The position numbers and the translations under genes are program-made. A stretch of 64,000 nt of DNA from Dactylis glomerata (lineage: Eukaryota > Streptophyta > Magnoliopsida > Poales > Poaceae), in NCBI GenBank assembly GCA_007115705.1, contig QXEO01000869.1, forward strand, positions 1,054,001 to 1,118,000, in the 5' to 3' direction. Numbering within the stretch: the first letter of the stretch is position 1; every line of letters starts with the position of its first letter. Shown here piece after piece: positions 46,615 to 58,039 of the stretch. The notes below the pieces were generated by a model that had not been told where the DNA came from, searched no databases, and saw nothing but the letters and a program-made list of their open reading frames with translations.

Positions 46615-47367
46615 GCTAGGTGCATTTACTCCCATACTCTAACGTGTGTGTTGTTCTAGATGTGGGCATGGATATAGGGGGAGTGCGGTCCTAATTGATT
46701 GGGCTATCCCTCCCCCCATAATGCCAATAGTAAGCGTATTGTTCTATCTTGTCAGTGGTGACACTTTTGAGCTTAATCGATGAGTCTAGGTTTTGGGCCC
46801 AAGATATATCTTCGCGGTGCCATACCTTTGTACTCATACATGGTGGCCCTTTGGTCACCAACCTCCCTAGTGGAGGAGTTTCCCATTTGACTTTATTGCC
46901 TTATTTTTTATGGGAAGATGCTCATGTTTGGTCTTATTTGATTTTGTTTGCATGTTTGCAAGCATGAGCATGTTGTACCACACAGTGACAATGTGTCCAT
47001 CCCAAGCCCATCTCATCCTAAAACAAATCTAATCTCTAAATGACATGTCCTTCACACCATAAATATTGATCTGGTCGAGGGGGGCCGGAGACTCCGGGGC
47101 TTACAGCCCGGAGACTCCGGTGGGCCGGAGACTCCGGGGTAAGTACCGGAGACTCCGGCCCGGGCAGTTTCAAAAATCACTTAGGGCACGGGGTGGGGAA
47201 GAACGGTTCATTCTTCCCCACTCGCCCCCGTGCCCTACACTCGCCCCCTGCCGCCCCCTCTTCGAAGATCGCTGCCCGGAGCTCTCCCAAGCCCCGGGAT
47301 CCGCCGTGCCACCGGCCAATCCTTCCCTTGAGGTTGTGGGAACCTCCCCACCGACCGATTCGCGCCA
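46615..47367 (+). other. Spacer between pol and the extra ORF
   Basis: Contains an internal purine tract (ATAGGGGGAGTGCGG, about 46674-46688), four copies of CCGGAGACTCCGG (about 47085-47160) and a GC-rich leader before the proposed start of the extra ORF. No coding frame accepted. Confidence 0.6.
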
Positions 47368-49316
47368 ATGGACTCCAGTAAATGTGCTCTTCATCTTCTC
47401 CATCTAGTTCCATCTAGATCTATGAGATGTGCATGTTTCCCATAGTTTGAATTGGTGTACTACATTCTAGTGGCTATCAATCATCTTCTTAGCAACTTTA
47501 TTGTGGTTATTGCACTCGATTTTTTCTAAGTGGTCTCCTAGGCTCGGGCTCCTGCATCCGGCCGGAGACTCCGGCCCCTATGGCCGGAGACTCCGGCCTG
47601 GACGCAAAGTCTCCGGTTTTGGCCGGAGACTCCGGCCCGAGTCCCCGGAGACTCCGGCTAGATCAGACCAAAGTGCACTCTTTCACAGCATAGTTGCTTA
47701 TATTTGGATTCTAGGACATGTCACCTCAACCTTGCTATCTTCCTCACTCATTCACAGGTGCAGGTGGTTCTCGGAAGCCGGCAGCACATAGCAAGGACAA
47801 ATTGGTTGTGAATCCCGCCACAGGGGAGCTTGCTCAGAGGTCAGTCATGGCTCAGCAAGCTAGAGATGCTAAGAGGCTCAAGACAAGGATGGCCGAAGAG
47901 GAACGAGCTGAGGCTGCTAAGAAAGTCAAGTTTGATAGTCTTGTGACTCTGGAAGGGCTATCAGCATCTGAGTTTGTTGAAATGAGGAAGAGGGATATGT
48001 ACACTCTCGCACGGAACTCCCGTGACCGTTGCTTTTTCCGCAAAGAGCAAGAGCTGATCATGAAGGAATTCTATGCTTCCCTCAAGAAGTATCCGGTTTG
48101 CCCTCAGACGGTGATGGATTTCTCTCACTTTGCCAAGTACAGTGCATACTTCGGAGAGGCTGTGTGGATCACTCGCAAGCTTGGGCTCCATCCACTCATG
48201 AAGATTCAAGAGTCCTACAACATCACATTGGTCCAACAGTTCTTTGCTACCTTGGTGTTTGGAGATGGTGAGGAGATCCCCATGACTTGGATGACCGGAG
48301 AAGAGGTTTGTCACTCCAACTTCATGGACTTTGCTGCTCTCCTTGGGTATGAGTTCCGTGGTGCTACTACTCCTAGTGGCATGAGGATGCATGTTGATGG
48401 GGAGTACTATGAGAAGAAGAAGCTTGCTCCTCTCTACACCGGGGATGACAAGAAGATTGTCATTGGGGGCACTCTTGGGCTGTCCAAACGGTCCAACATC
48501 TTGCTCCGCATATTCCGGGCCTCCATTGCCCCTCAAGCCGGCAACTTTGATGCTATTCGCAAGGCCTTGGTGAATCTCTTGGCCTACTCTCATGAAGTCT
48601 ATTGCCAAGGAGAGACCGCACATGTTGAGCCGCTTGATGTGATGGATTTCATTCACAAGGAAATCAATGATTGCATTCTCAGCAAGAAGACTCCTCTCTA
48701 TGCCCCATTTATCATGAGGCTCATCCGTGCTCAAGGACTCAACCTTCCTCTTCTCGATGCAAACCTTGTGGATCACAAGGTTGTGAAGCTTCAACGCAAA
48801 GAACCCACCGGTCACTCCAAGGAACCTTTTGCTCCAATGAGAGGTGAAGATGATGATGCCTTTGCCGAGGGAGTATCCACTAGAAGGGGCCCAAGAATGA
48901 ACCATGCTAGCAATGCCGGCTCTAGCTCCAACAATGAGTTTGCTCAAGAGTACAAGAAGCTCAATTGGTTCCAAAGAAATGTGCTTTGCATGAATGTGGA
49001 CATCCGTCACAAGCAATATGAGAGCTACATCTCTCAGAAGCACATCAATGACAATCAAGCTGTTCTTCACAAGGCATTTAGAAAGTCTCAACCGGGCTAT
49101 GTGGAATCTCCTCCTTCCTCTTCTTCATCCGGTACTCACAGCTATGGCAAGTGGAGCAAGGGTCTGACTGACTGGCAGGCATTTGAGGAGGTCACCTCTG
49201 GCACCTCCAATGTGCGTCATGGCAAGAAGCCCATGGCTTCTGATGATATTGAAGAAGGAGATGAGGACTTCAATGCCGGTTCCGAGGACGAGCCCGAGGA
49301 TGAAGACGACGAGTGA
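47368..49316 (+). CDS. Extra 3' ORF of the SIRE-like element, about 523 aa, probably spliced
   Basis: The long frame is open from about 47718 to TGA at 49314-49316. Its first codons before 47758 look like intron. I propose exon 1 at 47368-47377 (ATGGACTCCA), an intron 47378-47757 (gtaaat...cacag) and exon 2 from 47758, giving MDSSAGGSRKPAAHSKDK. The protein has a basic, Ala/Glu-rich N-terminal helix, a central folded-looking region (FAKYSAYFGEAVWITRKLGL and AALLGYEFRGATTPSGMRMH), then a Ser-rich linker and a very acidic tail (EEGDEDFNAGSEDEPEDEDD). I see no signal peptide or transmembrane segment, so it is not an obvious envelope protein. It may belong to the additional-ORF or putative plant transposon protein group seen in some grass LTR elements. 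No lesion found. Confidence 0.65.
47378..47757 (+). other. Predicted intron in the extra ORF
   Basis: Donor CCA|gtaaat and acceptor ttcacag|GTGCAGG preserve reading frame. The intron holds four more GGAGACTCCGG copies plus a partial (about 47560-47660). Prediction from splice consensus only. Confidence 0.5.
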
Positions 49317-49745
49317 TCTCATGGGCGTGTAGCATCGCTCTTTTCCCTTTTTGGTGTCTCGATGCCAAAGGGGGAGAAGTAGCTCTACTAGGATGTCTTC
49401 GTTGGGATTTGCATGGGGGATGGTTATTTGGATTTGCACTTCGTTTGCCTTGCTTTGGTCGAGACACAACTTCATGGACTTTCATGTTGTGTCTCATCTA
49501 TCTTAGTGTTGAACCGTATTAAATGTGTGTGGTATGTTATGTGTGTGAGACTTTAAGTTCTTATGTTGCTTAGTAAGACTATTAAATGTGTGCTATATTG
49601 TTAGTCTTACTTATATGCTTATTGGTTAGTCCCATATATTATTTCTTGCAATTGGTATAATTGTGAAATATATAGGGGGAGTGATGATTCTTACTTGTGT
49701 GGCTCAGGTTCAAATGCAAATGGTGTTGTGCACACAAGTAGGGGG
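49317..49745 (+). other. 3' untranslated end of the SIRE-like element
   Basis: Contains three purine tracts (CAAAGGGGGAGAAG near 49368, ATAGGGGGAG near 49673, CAAGTAGGGGGAGC near 49733). One of them should be the polypurine primer for plus-strand synthesis. No coding frame. Confidence 0.6.
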
Positions 49746-49921
49746 AGCTTTTCTGAAACACAAAAACAGCAGAAAATAGGGAACTGGCACTGTGGCATCT
49801 TGTCAATAGGTTAGTTCCGGAAATCGCATAAAAACGCCACGAAGTGTAACAAAACACAAGGCAAATGGTGTAAAAACAAGCATGGAGCATCAAAAATTAT
49901 GGATACGTTTAAGACGTATCA
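49746..49921 (-). mobile_element. Fragment of the Gypsy-like LTR (first about 176 bp)
   Basis: The reverse complement of this segment starts TGATACGTCTTAAACGTATC and follows the first about 176 bases of the LTR at 9976, with scattered differences. Its outer TG end abuts the SIRE-like LTR at a point matching 58312 in the sister LTR. The inner end is cut and joined to the purine tract of the previous element. Confidence 0.88.
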
Positions 49922-52259
49922 CGGAGACGAAGATGTATCCCGATGTTCACTTACATAAAGTAAGCTAATCACCGTTGGAGAGATGCGGGTAACCATGAAG
50001 GCCCCCGAACGCCACGAAGGCTCACCTTCTTCTCTCAGTCCCCCATGAAGCTAGGGACCCCTTCTTATGGTTAGCTTTTCCTCCACTCCGGAGATGGCAA
50101 GCTCCACAACCACTTCATAACTCCCACGAAGGGGAAGCCCGGGCCTCTTCACAATCTTCCACAAAGAGGTCACCGAGGCACCAACCGCCAAGCCAACTAG
50201 GAGGTCACCCTCCAAGAGTAACAAGCTCACGGTCTCTCACTCGAACAAATCGTAATGGAGAGCTCAACACTATGCAAGGATGCAAAGCAAGAACACAAGA
50301 GGAAGTGCTCAAATCCTTCTCTCCCAAATCCCACCAAGGCAACAAATGCTATGGAGGAGTTAGAGAGGAAGAACAAGGGTGGAGGTCAACCAATGACCTC
50401 AAGATCTAGATCTAATGGGTTCCCCTCACTTAGAGGAGGAATTGATTGGTGGAGTTGTAGATCTAGATCTCCTCTTCCAAATCCCTCAAAAATATGCAAG
50501 AATCATTGGAGGGAAGAGAGAGGGAGCAAGCTCAAGATGGGTCAACAATGGAGGTGTATTTCGTGCTCAAGAACCCTCAAACATTTGGGGAAGAAGACCC
50601 CTTTTATAGTCCTCAAAGAAAACTAGCCGTTTGGGGCGAAACTGGATTTCCGGTTGAATTCCCGGTTGGACCGGAAATTTCTGGTTGAATTCTCGGTTGG
50701 ACCGGAAATTCTCGGTTGAATTCTCGGTTGAATTTCCAGTTTAAACCGAGCCAAAACCGAAAATATAAGAAAACAGTTCTGCAACTTTTCGGTTGATTTT
50801 CGGTTGAATTTTCGGTCCAAACCGAGCTCGGAACCGGCAAAAAATAGTCTCACGAAAAATGCGATAACTTTCACATCCGGACTCCGATTTTAGCAAACTT
50901 GGACTTTTTGAAAAGCTAAGTAAAATATCTATACAATGGAGACCATAAAACCCAAGAAGTAGTAAGAGATAAAATACCAAATAAGAAGAGGTGAAAACCT
51001 CTTTTAAGAAAGAACCGGTAAAACCTCCAAACTCGAAAACACGATAAAAGAAGCATACGGATTCCGTTTTCGATGAACTTGGACTTGTTGGAAAGCTAGC
51101 AATAAGCACAAGAACCTCATATGGAGAAACACCAAGAAGCAACAAACTAGGAAGATGCAAAGTATGCAAAGGATTGAGCTCTCTAAGACGATGTGATCAA
51201 GTTACCCAACCGAAAGCCCCCCTTGATAGTACGGCTATCTATCCTATAACCCGGTCTCCCAACAAACACCTTGAGACCGGTAAAAGGAAAACCTAGCAAG
51301 GACAAACCTTTGCCTTGCACATCCCGCTTGATCTTGATGATGATGCTTCATGCTTCCGTCAAGCCGGAATGCTTCACTTGATCATTGTTGCTTTTGTGAA
51401 GACTTTCAATATGCTCCCCCATACACCACTATGGGATACCTTCACTAAGGCATGTCTTCACAATTCCATTATCACCAAATGGATGACAAGCTTTAAGCAT
51501 ATGATCTTCTCGATATGCTTATCTTGAAACTTGCACTTCTCAACCTTGATGACAACCACCACTTGATGTCATCCTTTCATGGGCTATATGAAATCTCACT
51601 AGTGATGCATGTCCATGACACAATACCTAACCCACATAGACAACACAAACACACATATGTAATGTGTTAGTTCACAAAGCATAATTGACAAACCATACCT
51701 TACCACAAAACCGATTGGTCCCATGTGGCACATTCCTTATGCTTCATGTGTTGACCAATCTAGAATCCAATCTTTGATCTTTGCCTTGGTCAACCTTGAA
51801 TCTTCTCATGCTCTATCACAATATCTTGAGCCACATAGATAATTCTTCATTTAATTGCATGCTCTAGGTATTAGTCAATCATATCTCAACTCATGAGACC
51901 ATCATGACCTCGACATAGAGCCATATCTTGAATTCTTCTCTTGTAGCCAAACTCTCAAGATCTTGAAACTCATTGACTTAACACATAAGCTAGAGCATGG
52001 ATTACATGAGTTCTACACAAGAACTACATCTTTATTTATTCTTCTTGATCATAATGAATTCATCTCTTCTATTCAATGATCTTGATGCCAATACTTAAGA
52101 TAAATCTTTATCTTCATGGCATCCAAGCCTTGAATCCAACACATGGACTTCAAGCAATTCCTATGAACAATTCCTTCACAAAAAGCTCAATGAAAACATT
52201 AGTCCATAGGGATTGTCATTAATTACCAAAAACACACTTAGGGGCAATTTACCCTTACA
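49922..52259 (-). repeat. 3' LTR of the non-autonomous element, truncated
   Basis: Matches 58312-60616 with scattered substitutions and small indels, including loss or gain of one unit in the CGGTTGAATTC-rich repeats near 50650-50850. Lacks the stretch equal to 58040-58311. Confidence 0.93.
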
Positions 52260-55200
52260 ATCTCCCCCATTTTGGTAATTGATGACAATCTCAACAAGAG
52301 GGTTTATATAATGAATGATAGAAACTAATATGCAACTTATCCGAGAATAAATTGCATACAAGAGGTTGTATTTGATATGGTCAAGTAACATGAAGCTACT
52401 ACCGCATATCAAAATCAATTGTACTCACATAAACTACAACAAATATGGTTGATGTGAGTGCAACCAAAATATATAGAGCAAACTCCCCCACAATATATGC
52501 GCGTGTGATGAACTTGAATTTCATTGCATACATTGTCAAGATAAACCTTTGATGGAGTTTACACTATATATTCAACCATGCAAAACATCTAACAAAGAAG
52601 AGATGCATGAAAGGCAAATACTTAAGCACAACCAAACTTAAGTATAAAAACAATTTCGCTTAAACCCTCTAAACTTCTCCCCCATTGGCAACGATTGCCA
52701 AAATGGATGAAGGAATTTAGAAGACCAATATAGTATGAGTTCCTCCCCAATATGTGCATTTCTCATAAAAATGAGTGAAATCATATGCACTTTTCAAATT
52801 AATAATATTTGGAGTAAGTCAAACCATATTGAGGATCAAGGATTGCAAAAAGATGACATAGTGAAGGAAGCTTCAACGAATGAAGCAAGCAAGCAATCAA
52901 GAGACCCAAAGAACCAATTGGACACAAGAATATGTGATGATAAGAGCTACAAGATGCTTTAAATGAAATAAGGAAGCTCCCCAAGGTTCATGCATAAATT
53001 TGATTTTTTGTTGCAATTGAATATACTATGCACAAACATGGAATCCTCACTCCCTCTATATCATATAAAACAAAATATGAGCATGAGAGAATACAAAAGG
53101 ATCAATACGCTTATCAAAGAGAACTTTAGTCCAAAAAGATTCACGAGATATGAGTGCGAGAAGAAGCAAAAAGAATAAACAAGCACTCATAAATCAAGTT
53201 CTTACCAATGCCATCAAAAACCAAATGAATAAGAAAGATGGTCGGCAAAGAACAAGGATATCAAGGGAAGATCTTAACACTTCTATGCATATACATTCTA
53301 AGTGGACAAAAAATCATGATGAACAATCCACAAAGGAACATGTATGCACAAGAGGTTAGTTCAAATTAAGGAAGACATGATATCCAAGAGAGAGTCATAG
53401 AATATACCAAATAGCTTTGCTAGAAAGCATATATAGCTCAAGGCTCCATTTTCCATTATGGTATATTAATAAACTCCCCACGCAAAATTATCAAAGTCAT
53501 CACCACTAGCAATAAGGGATCAAAAGATAGTCGGGATGCTTTGAAAGGCAACAAGCATAATAAAGAAGGATACAACTTGCAACATTATCTATATTGCACA
53601 TGAGAGAGCGTTGAGGAATTAATATGCAATAAATTGCTAAAAAGGCATATTTGGGATTGGTGAATCATAAACATGATTTTATATACTTCCCATCATATGC
53701 AATCATCTCAACTTGCTCACATATGAAATAAAGATATTTCTTTATAAGACCTTTGCAAGAACCGCAACATTTGCAAATAAATATTATCATGCCAAGAACC
53801 AACCTACAAGAGTTGGGATGCTAGAAAAGTATGCATGAATGTTATACTTGTTACCGAGATAGCAATGGTGTGATGTAGTAGATAAGAGTTCACCGATCAT
53901 CCTAGCTTGGCTCCAATAATCATATGGTGATAAAACCTTCCTTAAAAATGAGACAAGCATCCATTGCATCTCCAATGTACCTAAGACACATTCAAGTACA
54001 TCTTGGTCCCCAAACTTATTGGGTCCAAAGTGGTTAGACTAACCACAATACGTATGATAGACTCCATATAAATATATGCATAGTTAGAGATGAAATTTGA
54101 ATTTCATGCACATCTTATCCATTTAGGATTTGATGGAGTATAACATATATATTGGATCAAAGAAAGCTACTAAGATACAAAATTAAGCATAAAGAGAATA
54201 TGCATGCACCTATCTTTCAATATCCATAGAAGATACAATTTAGACAAAAACACCAAGAGTACAAGTAGGTATAAAAGGTGTGGTAAAACACATTTGTTGT
54301 CCAAATGATATCAAAGGAACAAATCAACAAATGATTTATTCAACAAAATTCAATGAATGAACCTAACAACTCATTGAGCAAGAAAGAAATATAAAAAAAC
54401 ACACATGCTCAAATATTTATCTCATTCAAGCAAATAAATCATAGAAGAAGGAATGAGATAACTAACTCCCAAAAGAGCAAGGTTCCAACAAATAAACCAA
54501 ACCCTCTACACTTTTCACAATGGCACAAGTACCAAAAGAAAAAAATGGTTTGTCTTACATCAACACACACTTGATGGGGATCAAGAGATGAGACAAAGTC
54601 AAGAAAAAATATCCTCAAGAAGGCAATAAGACAACGGGAGTAAAAAAAATCTTGGCAAGAAATATGGGCAATAAGAGGCAAATTCCAAGGTGAAGATGAT
54701 CTAGAGGAATTACCACGCATATATATACGAATACCAATTGTCAAAGACAAGAAGTTCATATTGGAATTATTTTTCCGGTGGTGTTTTGCAAAGATATTCA
54801 AGATCAACTTCACAATAAAAGGCATATGGTTAAATATTCAAATTAAGCACCATGCACGAAAAAGGATTCTTGGTAGCTCAAAAAATAGTCAAACAATCAT
54901 GCAAAGCAATGATTAGAGTAACTAGAAGCAAAATGCTTCCTACTTATGATATATATATATATTTGAGTGAAACCGCACCAAGAATTCTTACTCAAACCAA
55001 GACAAAAGAAATGAGCTATAAAATCTTTTAAGAGAGAGCAGACCTTGTTTGAGCAAACATGCCACCTAGGAACAAGATAATTAACAATATCAACACTAAG
55101 TGGCAATACCTCAAAAGTTCACATTTCCTAGGATTGTGATATGCACAAGGCATATTACTCCCCCATAATGTGATATTCAATTCTTTACTACAAGAGGCAA

Positions 55201-55727
55201 ATAAAATCCAACTAGAGATAATTGATGGAGATATAGAATTTGAATTTCTCATGAGCATGGCATACCACATAGAGACTAGGTAATCTTGCAATATCAATAC
55301 TAAGTGGTATTACTCATGTGCACGCATTTAGGATTGTGAGGTGCCCATGGCAAATCACTCCCCCAAGATGGGATGTTCCATTAATCACTCAATAAGAGCC
55401 AAATAAGATACCAACAAGATGCATTAGAGGCTCAAAGCAAACACACAAGTATATGATGTGCCAAACAACCAACACCTACTTGAATACACAAGATTAGTAG
55501 GTATAAGGAACAACATATACAAACACATACTTGATACAAAACCAAAACATGCAAAGGGGCAAGTAACTTACAATATAAAGAGGTTAAGTACAAGTTACCG
55601 CAAAGAGGCACATTGGATATAAAATGATAGTGTCAATGACTTAGCTTGATGAAATAAAATTAATGAAGATCCCTTAATTCTTCATGAGGTAGCCAAGTCT
55701 CCAATGCCCTCCACAAACACCTATTGA
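52260..55727 (-). other. Non-coding interior of the non-autonomous element
   Basis: About 3.5 kb, A-rich on the plus strand, with no supportable frame on either strand. It holds remnants of purine tracts (for example TTTGGTAATTGATG at 52274 and CTCCCCCATTGGC near 52676, read on the plus strand) and an AT dinucleotide run near 54950. No trace of protease, integrase or RT motifs was found. Confidence 0.75.
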
Positions 55728-57995
55728 TCAAGTTTTAGCTTGTTGGTCCCCAACCAAGTTGGGTCCTAAGAGGTTAGTCACAATAGGCTTGGCAACCCAA
55801 ATGGTCCTTTTCTTGGCACCACTTTGAGTTCCAACAAACTTGGCAAACACATTACCATCCTTATCTTTCCTAAGAGAATAATCATCATCAACAATTATAG
55901 GATTAGATAAGGTACCGCTTAAGCATGAAGAAGCAAAGTGCCCGTTCTCATGAAAAATATAGAAACAAGTGCTTCCCTTTCTCTTCTTTGTTGAATTCTT
56001 GATTTGGGAAGCTTCATCTTGTTTCTTCTTGGGAAGTGGCCTATCTTCAACTTGAGGTCGTGCTTGAGCTTGACCTTGTGGCCGCTTCCCTTGTTGCTTC
56101 TCACTCAAGTGCTTCTTCTTCAATGGGCAAGATCTCACATGATGCCCTTCAATCTTGCACTTGAAGCAAACAATCTTGGCCAAATTCTTGACTTGGTCTT
56201 GGCCCTTCTTCTTCTTGTTGCTCTTGGACTTGTTCTTGTCATTGGAGTTGAATCCAAGTCCACTCTTGTCATTAGGGGATTTTTGCACACTCAAAATATT
56301 ATTGAGTGTGGATTTCCCTTCATGACGCTTCTCCAAGTCTTTATCCAAACTAGTGACTTGGGCCTTGAGCTCTTTGATTTCCTCTACAAGGTTAGTAGTA
56401 ATACAAGTACTAGAGGAAGTAGAAGCTTCATTGCTAGAGCAACAAGGCATAGCAAGTAATTCATCACAAGATGTAGCAATATTATGCCTAGACAAATTAC
56501 TAGGACAACCACATGGTAATATAGCATTTTGGTTCAAAGTAGTGCTAATGTCCAAATGAGGCTCACAAGATATCTCCTTAGTGATACTTGCCTCATGAGC
56601 TAACTTTAGCCCATTATAAGAGATTAGGAGATCCCCATGAGAGCCCGAGAGCTTTTCATGGCTTTCCTCCAATTTCTTATAATTGCTTGTTAGCAACTCA
56701 AGTTGAGCCCTTAGCTCAACATTCTCCTTTAATATAGATGCTTCACAAGAAGTAGAGTTAGTTGCACAAGCATCATTCATAGATTTAGCATTAGCAAGAT
56801 CACAAGATTTAATAAGTTGAGATAGGGAAGAATTAGTATGCTTCTCTTCGGATAGCTCTTGCTTGAGGAGATTGAATCTCCGTTTCCCCTCATTAACAAG
56901 GGAGTTCAATTCCTTAATGGTCTCCTTGTGTTCAAACAAGGTTTCCATTAAGTGTTCGACTTTAGCACGAGCATCATTATTACCACGAAGAGAGGCATAC
57001 ACAATTCCCATCTCATGCAAGAAAGCTTCATTATCATCATCATCATCATCATCACTCTCATCATAAGGAGATGTGTCGGGATTCAAAGTAGGAGTTACCT
57101 TTGAACCGCTTGCCATAAGGCACATGTGAACTTGCGTAGATGATGATGGAACATCAATAGAAGCACATTCTTCATTTTCGAGTGTAGTACAAGCTCTTGC
57201 GAGATGTCCATACTCGTGGCATTCATAGCATTGCCTTCTCTTGATAGAAACCTTCTTGGTTCTTCTATTGATTTCTTCTTTGATTATGTGACCCAATTTT
57301 TCTTTAATTTCCTCTACATGGTTAGTCATACAACAACTAGAGGAAATAGAATTATTTTGAGTATGGTCACAACTAGAAACAAGCATATCATCACAAAATT
57401 TAATCAAGCAAATTCTAGGAGATATGCAAGGACCTTTAACACAAGAATGAGTAAAGAATTTCTTGCAAGAAGTGTTTAGGTCCAAACTCTCTACACCATT
57501 AGGATTTATAGAAATATAATCATTGGTGCAAAGAACAAAGCTACCATCATCACATACGATTTCTCCACTCACCATATCACGACCGGATGTGGAAGCAACT
57601 TGGATCTCTTCATGATGTGAAGGTGAAGAGAGCTCCTTGGGTTCACTTTCAACCTTAAGAGAAATGGACCCACCAAATGACTCTTCTAGCTTGGTCCATA
57701 TCTCATGAGACGTCTTGCACTTTGAACCCATCAAGCAAACATAAACTATGGAGCTCACAGACAATAAAATTTCATTAGATACTTGAGCTTCAAGATGTAA
57801 ATTTTTTTCATCCTCAATAGATAGATTTTGAAGATCCATCGGAGGACAAAAACATACATCTAGAAATCGCTCTATATTTGGACACAAAGTCCGAAGATTA
57901 GAAAGCATGCGATTTCTCCATAGCATATAATTTGTGCCATCAAAAATAATTGTGTCATTGTGCACTAAATAACTAGCCGACATCTTTACTCTCAA
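55728..57995 (-). CDS. Gag protein of the non-autonomous SIRE-like element, 755 aa
   Basis: One uninterrupted minus-strand frame. The likely start is MSASYLVHND (57983) or the ATG four codons upstream. N-terminal DUF4219/UBN2-like segment (FDGTNYMLWRNRMLSNL), a first zinc knuckle CYECHEYGHLARAC at about residues 255-268, an Asp run (encoded by repeated GAT), a heptad-rich coiled-coil region (about 340-560), a second knuckle CFKCKIEGHHVRSC (about 609-622), a degenerate third (CFYIFHENGHFASSC) and a C-terminal KFVGTQSGAKKRTIWVAK block. The last block parallels the C-terminus of the plus-strand element's gag, which suggests relatedness. An intact gag without pol fits an element mobilised by enzymes from a relative. 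Confidence 0.88.
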   Translation of the reverse strand: MRVKMSASYLVHNDTIIFDGTNYMLWRNRMLSNLRTLCPNIERFLDVCFCPPMDLQNLSIEDEKNLHLEAQVSNEILLSVSSIVYVCLMGSKCKTSHEIWTKLEESFGGSISLKVESEPKELSSPSHHEEIQVASTSGRDMVSGEIVCDDGSFVLCTNDYISINPNGVESLDLNTSCKKFFTHSCVKGPCISPRICLIKFCDDMLVSSCDHTQNNSISSSCCMTNHVEEIKEKLGHIIKEEINRRTKKVSIKRRQCYECHEYGHLARACTTLENEECASIDVPSSSTQVHMCLMASGSKVTPTLNPDTSPYDESDDDDDDDNEAFLHEMGIVYASLRGNNDARAKVEHLMETLFEHKETIKELNSLVNEGKRRFNLLKQELSEEKHTNSSLSQLIKSCDLANAKSMNDACATNSTSCEASILKENVELRAQLELLTSNYKKLEESHEKLSGSHGDLLISYNGLKLAHEASITKEISCEPHLDISTTLNQNAILPCGCPSNLSRHNIATSCDELLAMPCCSSNEASTSSSTCITTNLVEEIKELKAQVTSLDKDLEKRHEGKSTLNNILSVQKSPNDKSGLGFNSNDKNKSKSNKKKKGQDQVKNLAKIVCFKCKIEGHHVRSCPLKKKHLSEKQQGKRPQGQAQARPQVEDRPLPKKKQDEASQIKNSTKKRKGSTCFYIFHENGHFASSCLSGTLSNPIIVDDDYSLRKDKDGNVFAKFVGTQSGAKKRTIWVAKPIVTNLLGPNLVGDQQAKT

Positions 57996-58021
57996 GGTGC
58001 TAAAGCCTAAACAAGGAGAGA

Positions 58022-58037
58022 CCTTACTCTGATACCA
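58022..58037 (-). other. Primer-binding site, tRNA-iMet type (minus strand)
   Basis: On the minus strand, TGGTATCAGAGTAAGG lies two bases from the LTR end. Confidence 0.9.
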
Positions 58038-58039
58038 AT

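Larger units (their letters stand above)
39054..49745 (+). mobile_element. SIRE/Maximus-like Copia element lacking its 3' LTR
   Basis: A single 5' LTR (about 39054-40387) is followed by a tRNA-iMet primer site, a 908-codon gag, pol (protease, integrase, RT, RNase H), a spacer and an extra 532-codon reading frame. It ends in a purine tract CAAGTAGGGGGAGC (about 49733-49746). The expected 3' LTR is absent: a Gypsy LTR scrap follows directly. LTR ends are inferred from TGAAAGGGC (39054) and CCTTTTCA (40387), which mirror the ends of the better-bounded sister element (TGTAAGG...CCTTTCA). The large gag, extra 3' frame, internal purine tract (about 46677) and primer site fit the SIRE/Maximus lineage. 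Confidence 0.88.

Noticed and set aside
47961..49091. 376-codon minus-strand frame
   Set aside because: Antisense to the extra ORF of the SIRE-like element; the plus-strand frame is longer and has sensible composition.
47718..49316. Extra ORF as an envelope gene
   Set aside because: No signal peptide, transmembrane segment or glycosylation-rich ectodomain was seen, so the envelope label is not supported.
50255..50626. MESSTLCKDAKQEH... frame and its copy at 58643
   Set aside because: Both are in LTRs, antisense to the element's own transcript, and differ in length between copies.
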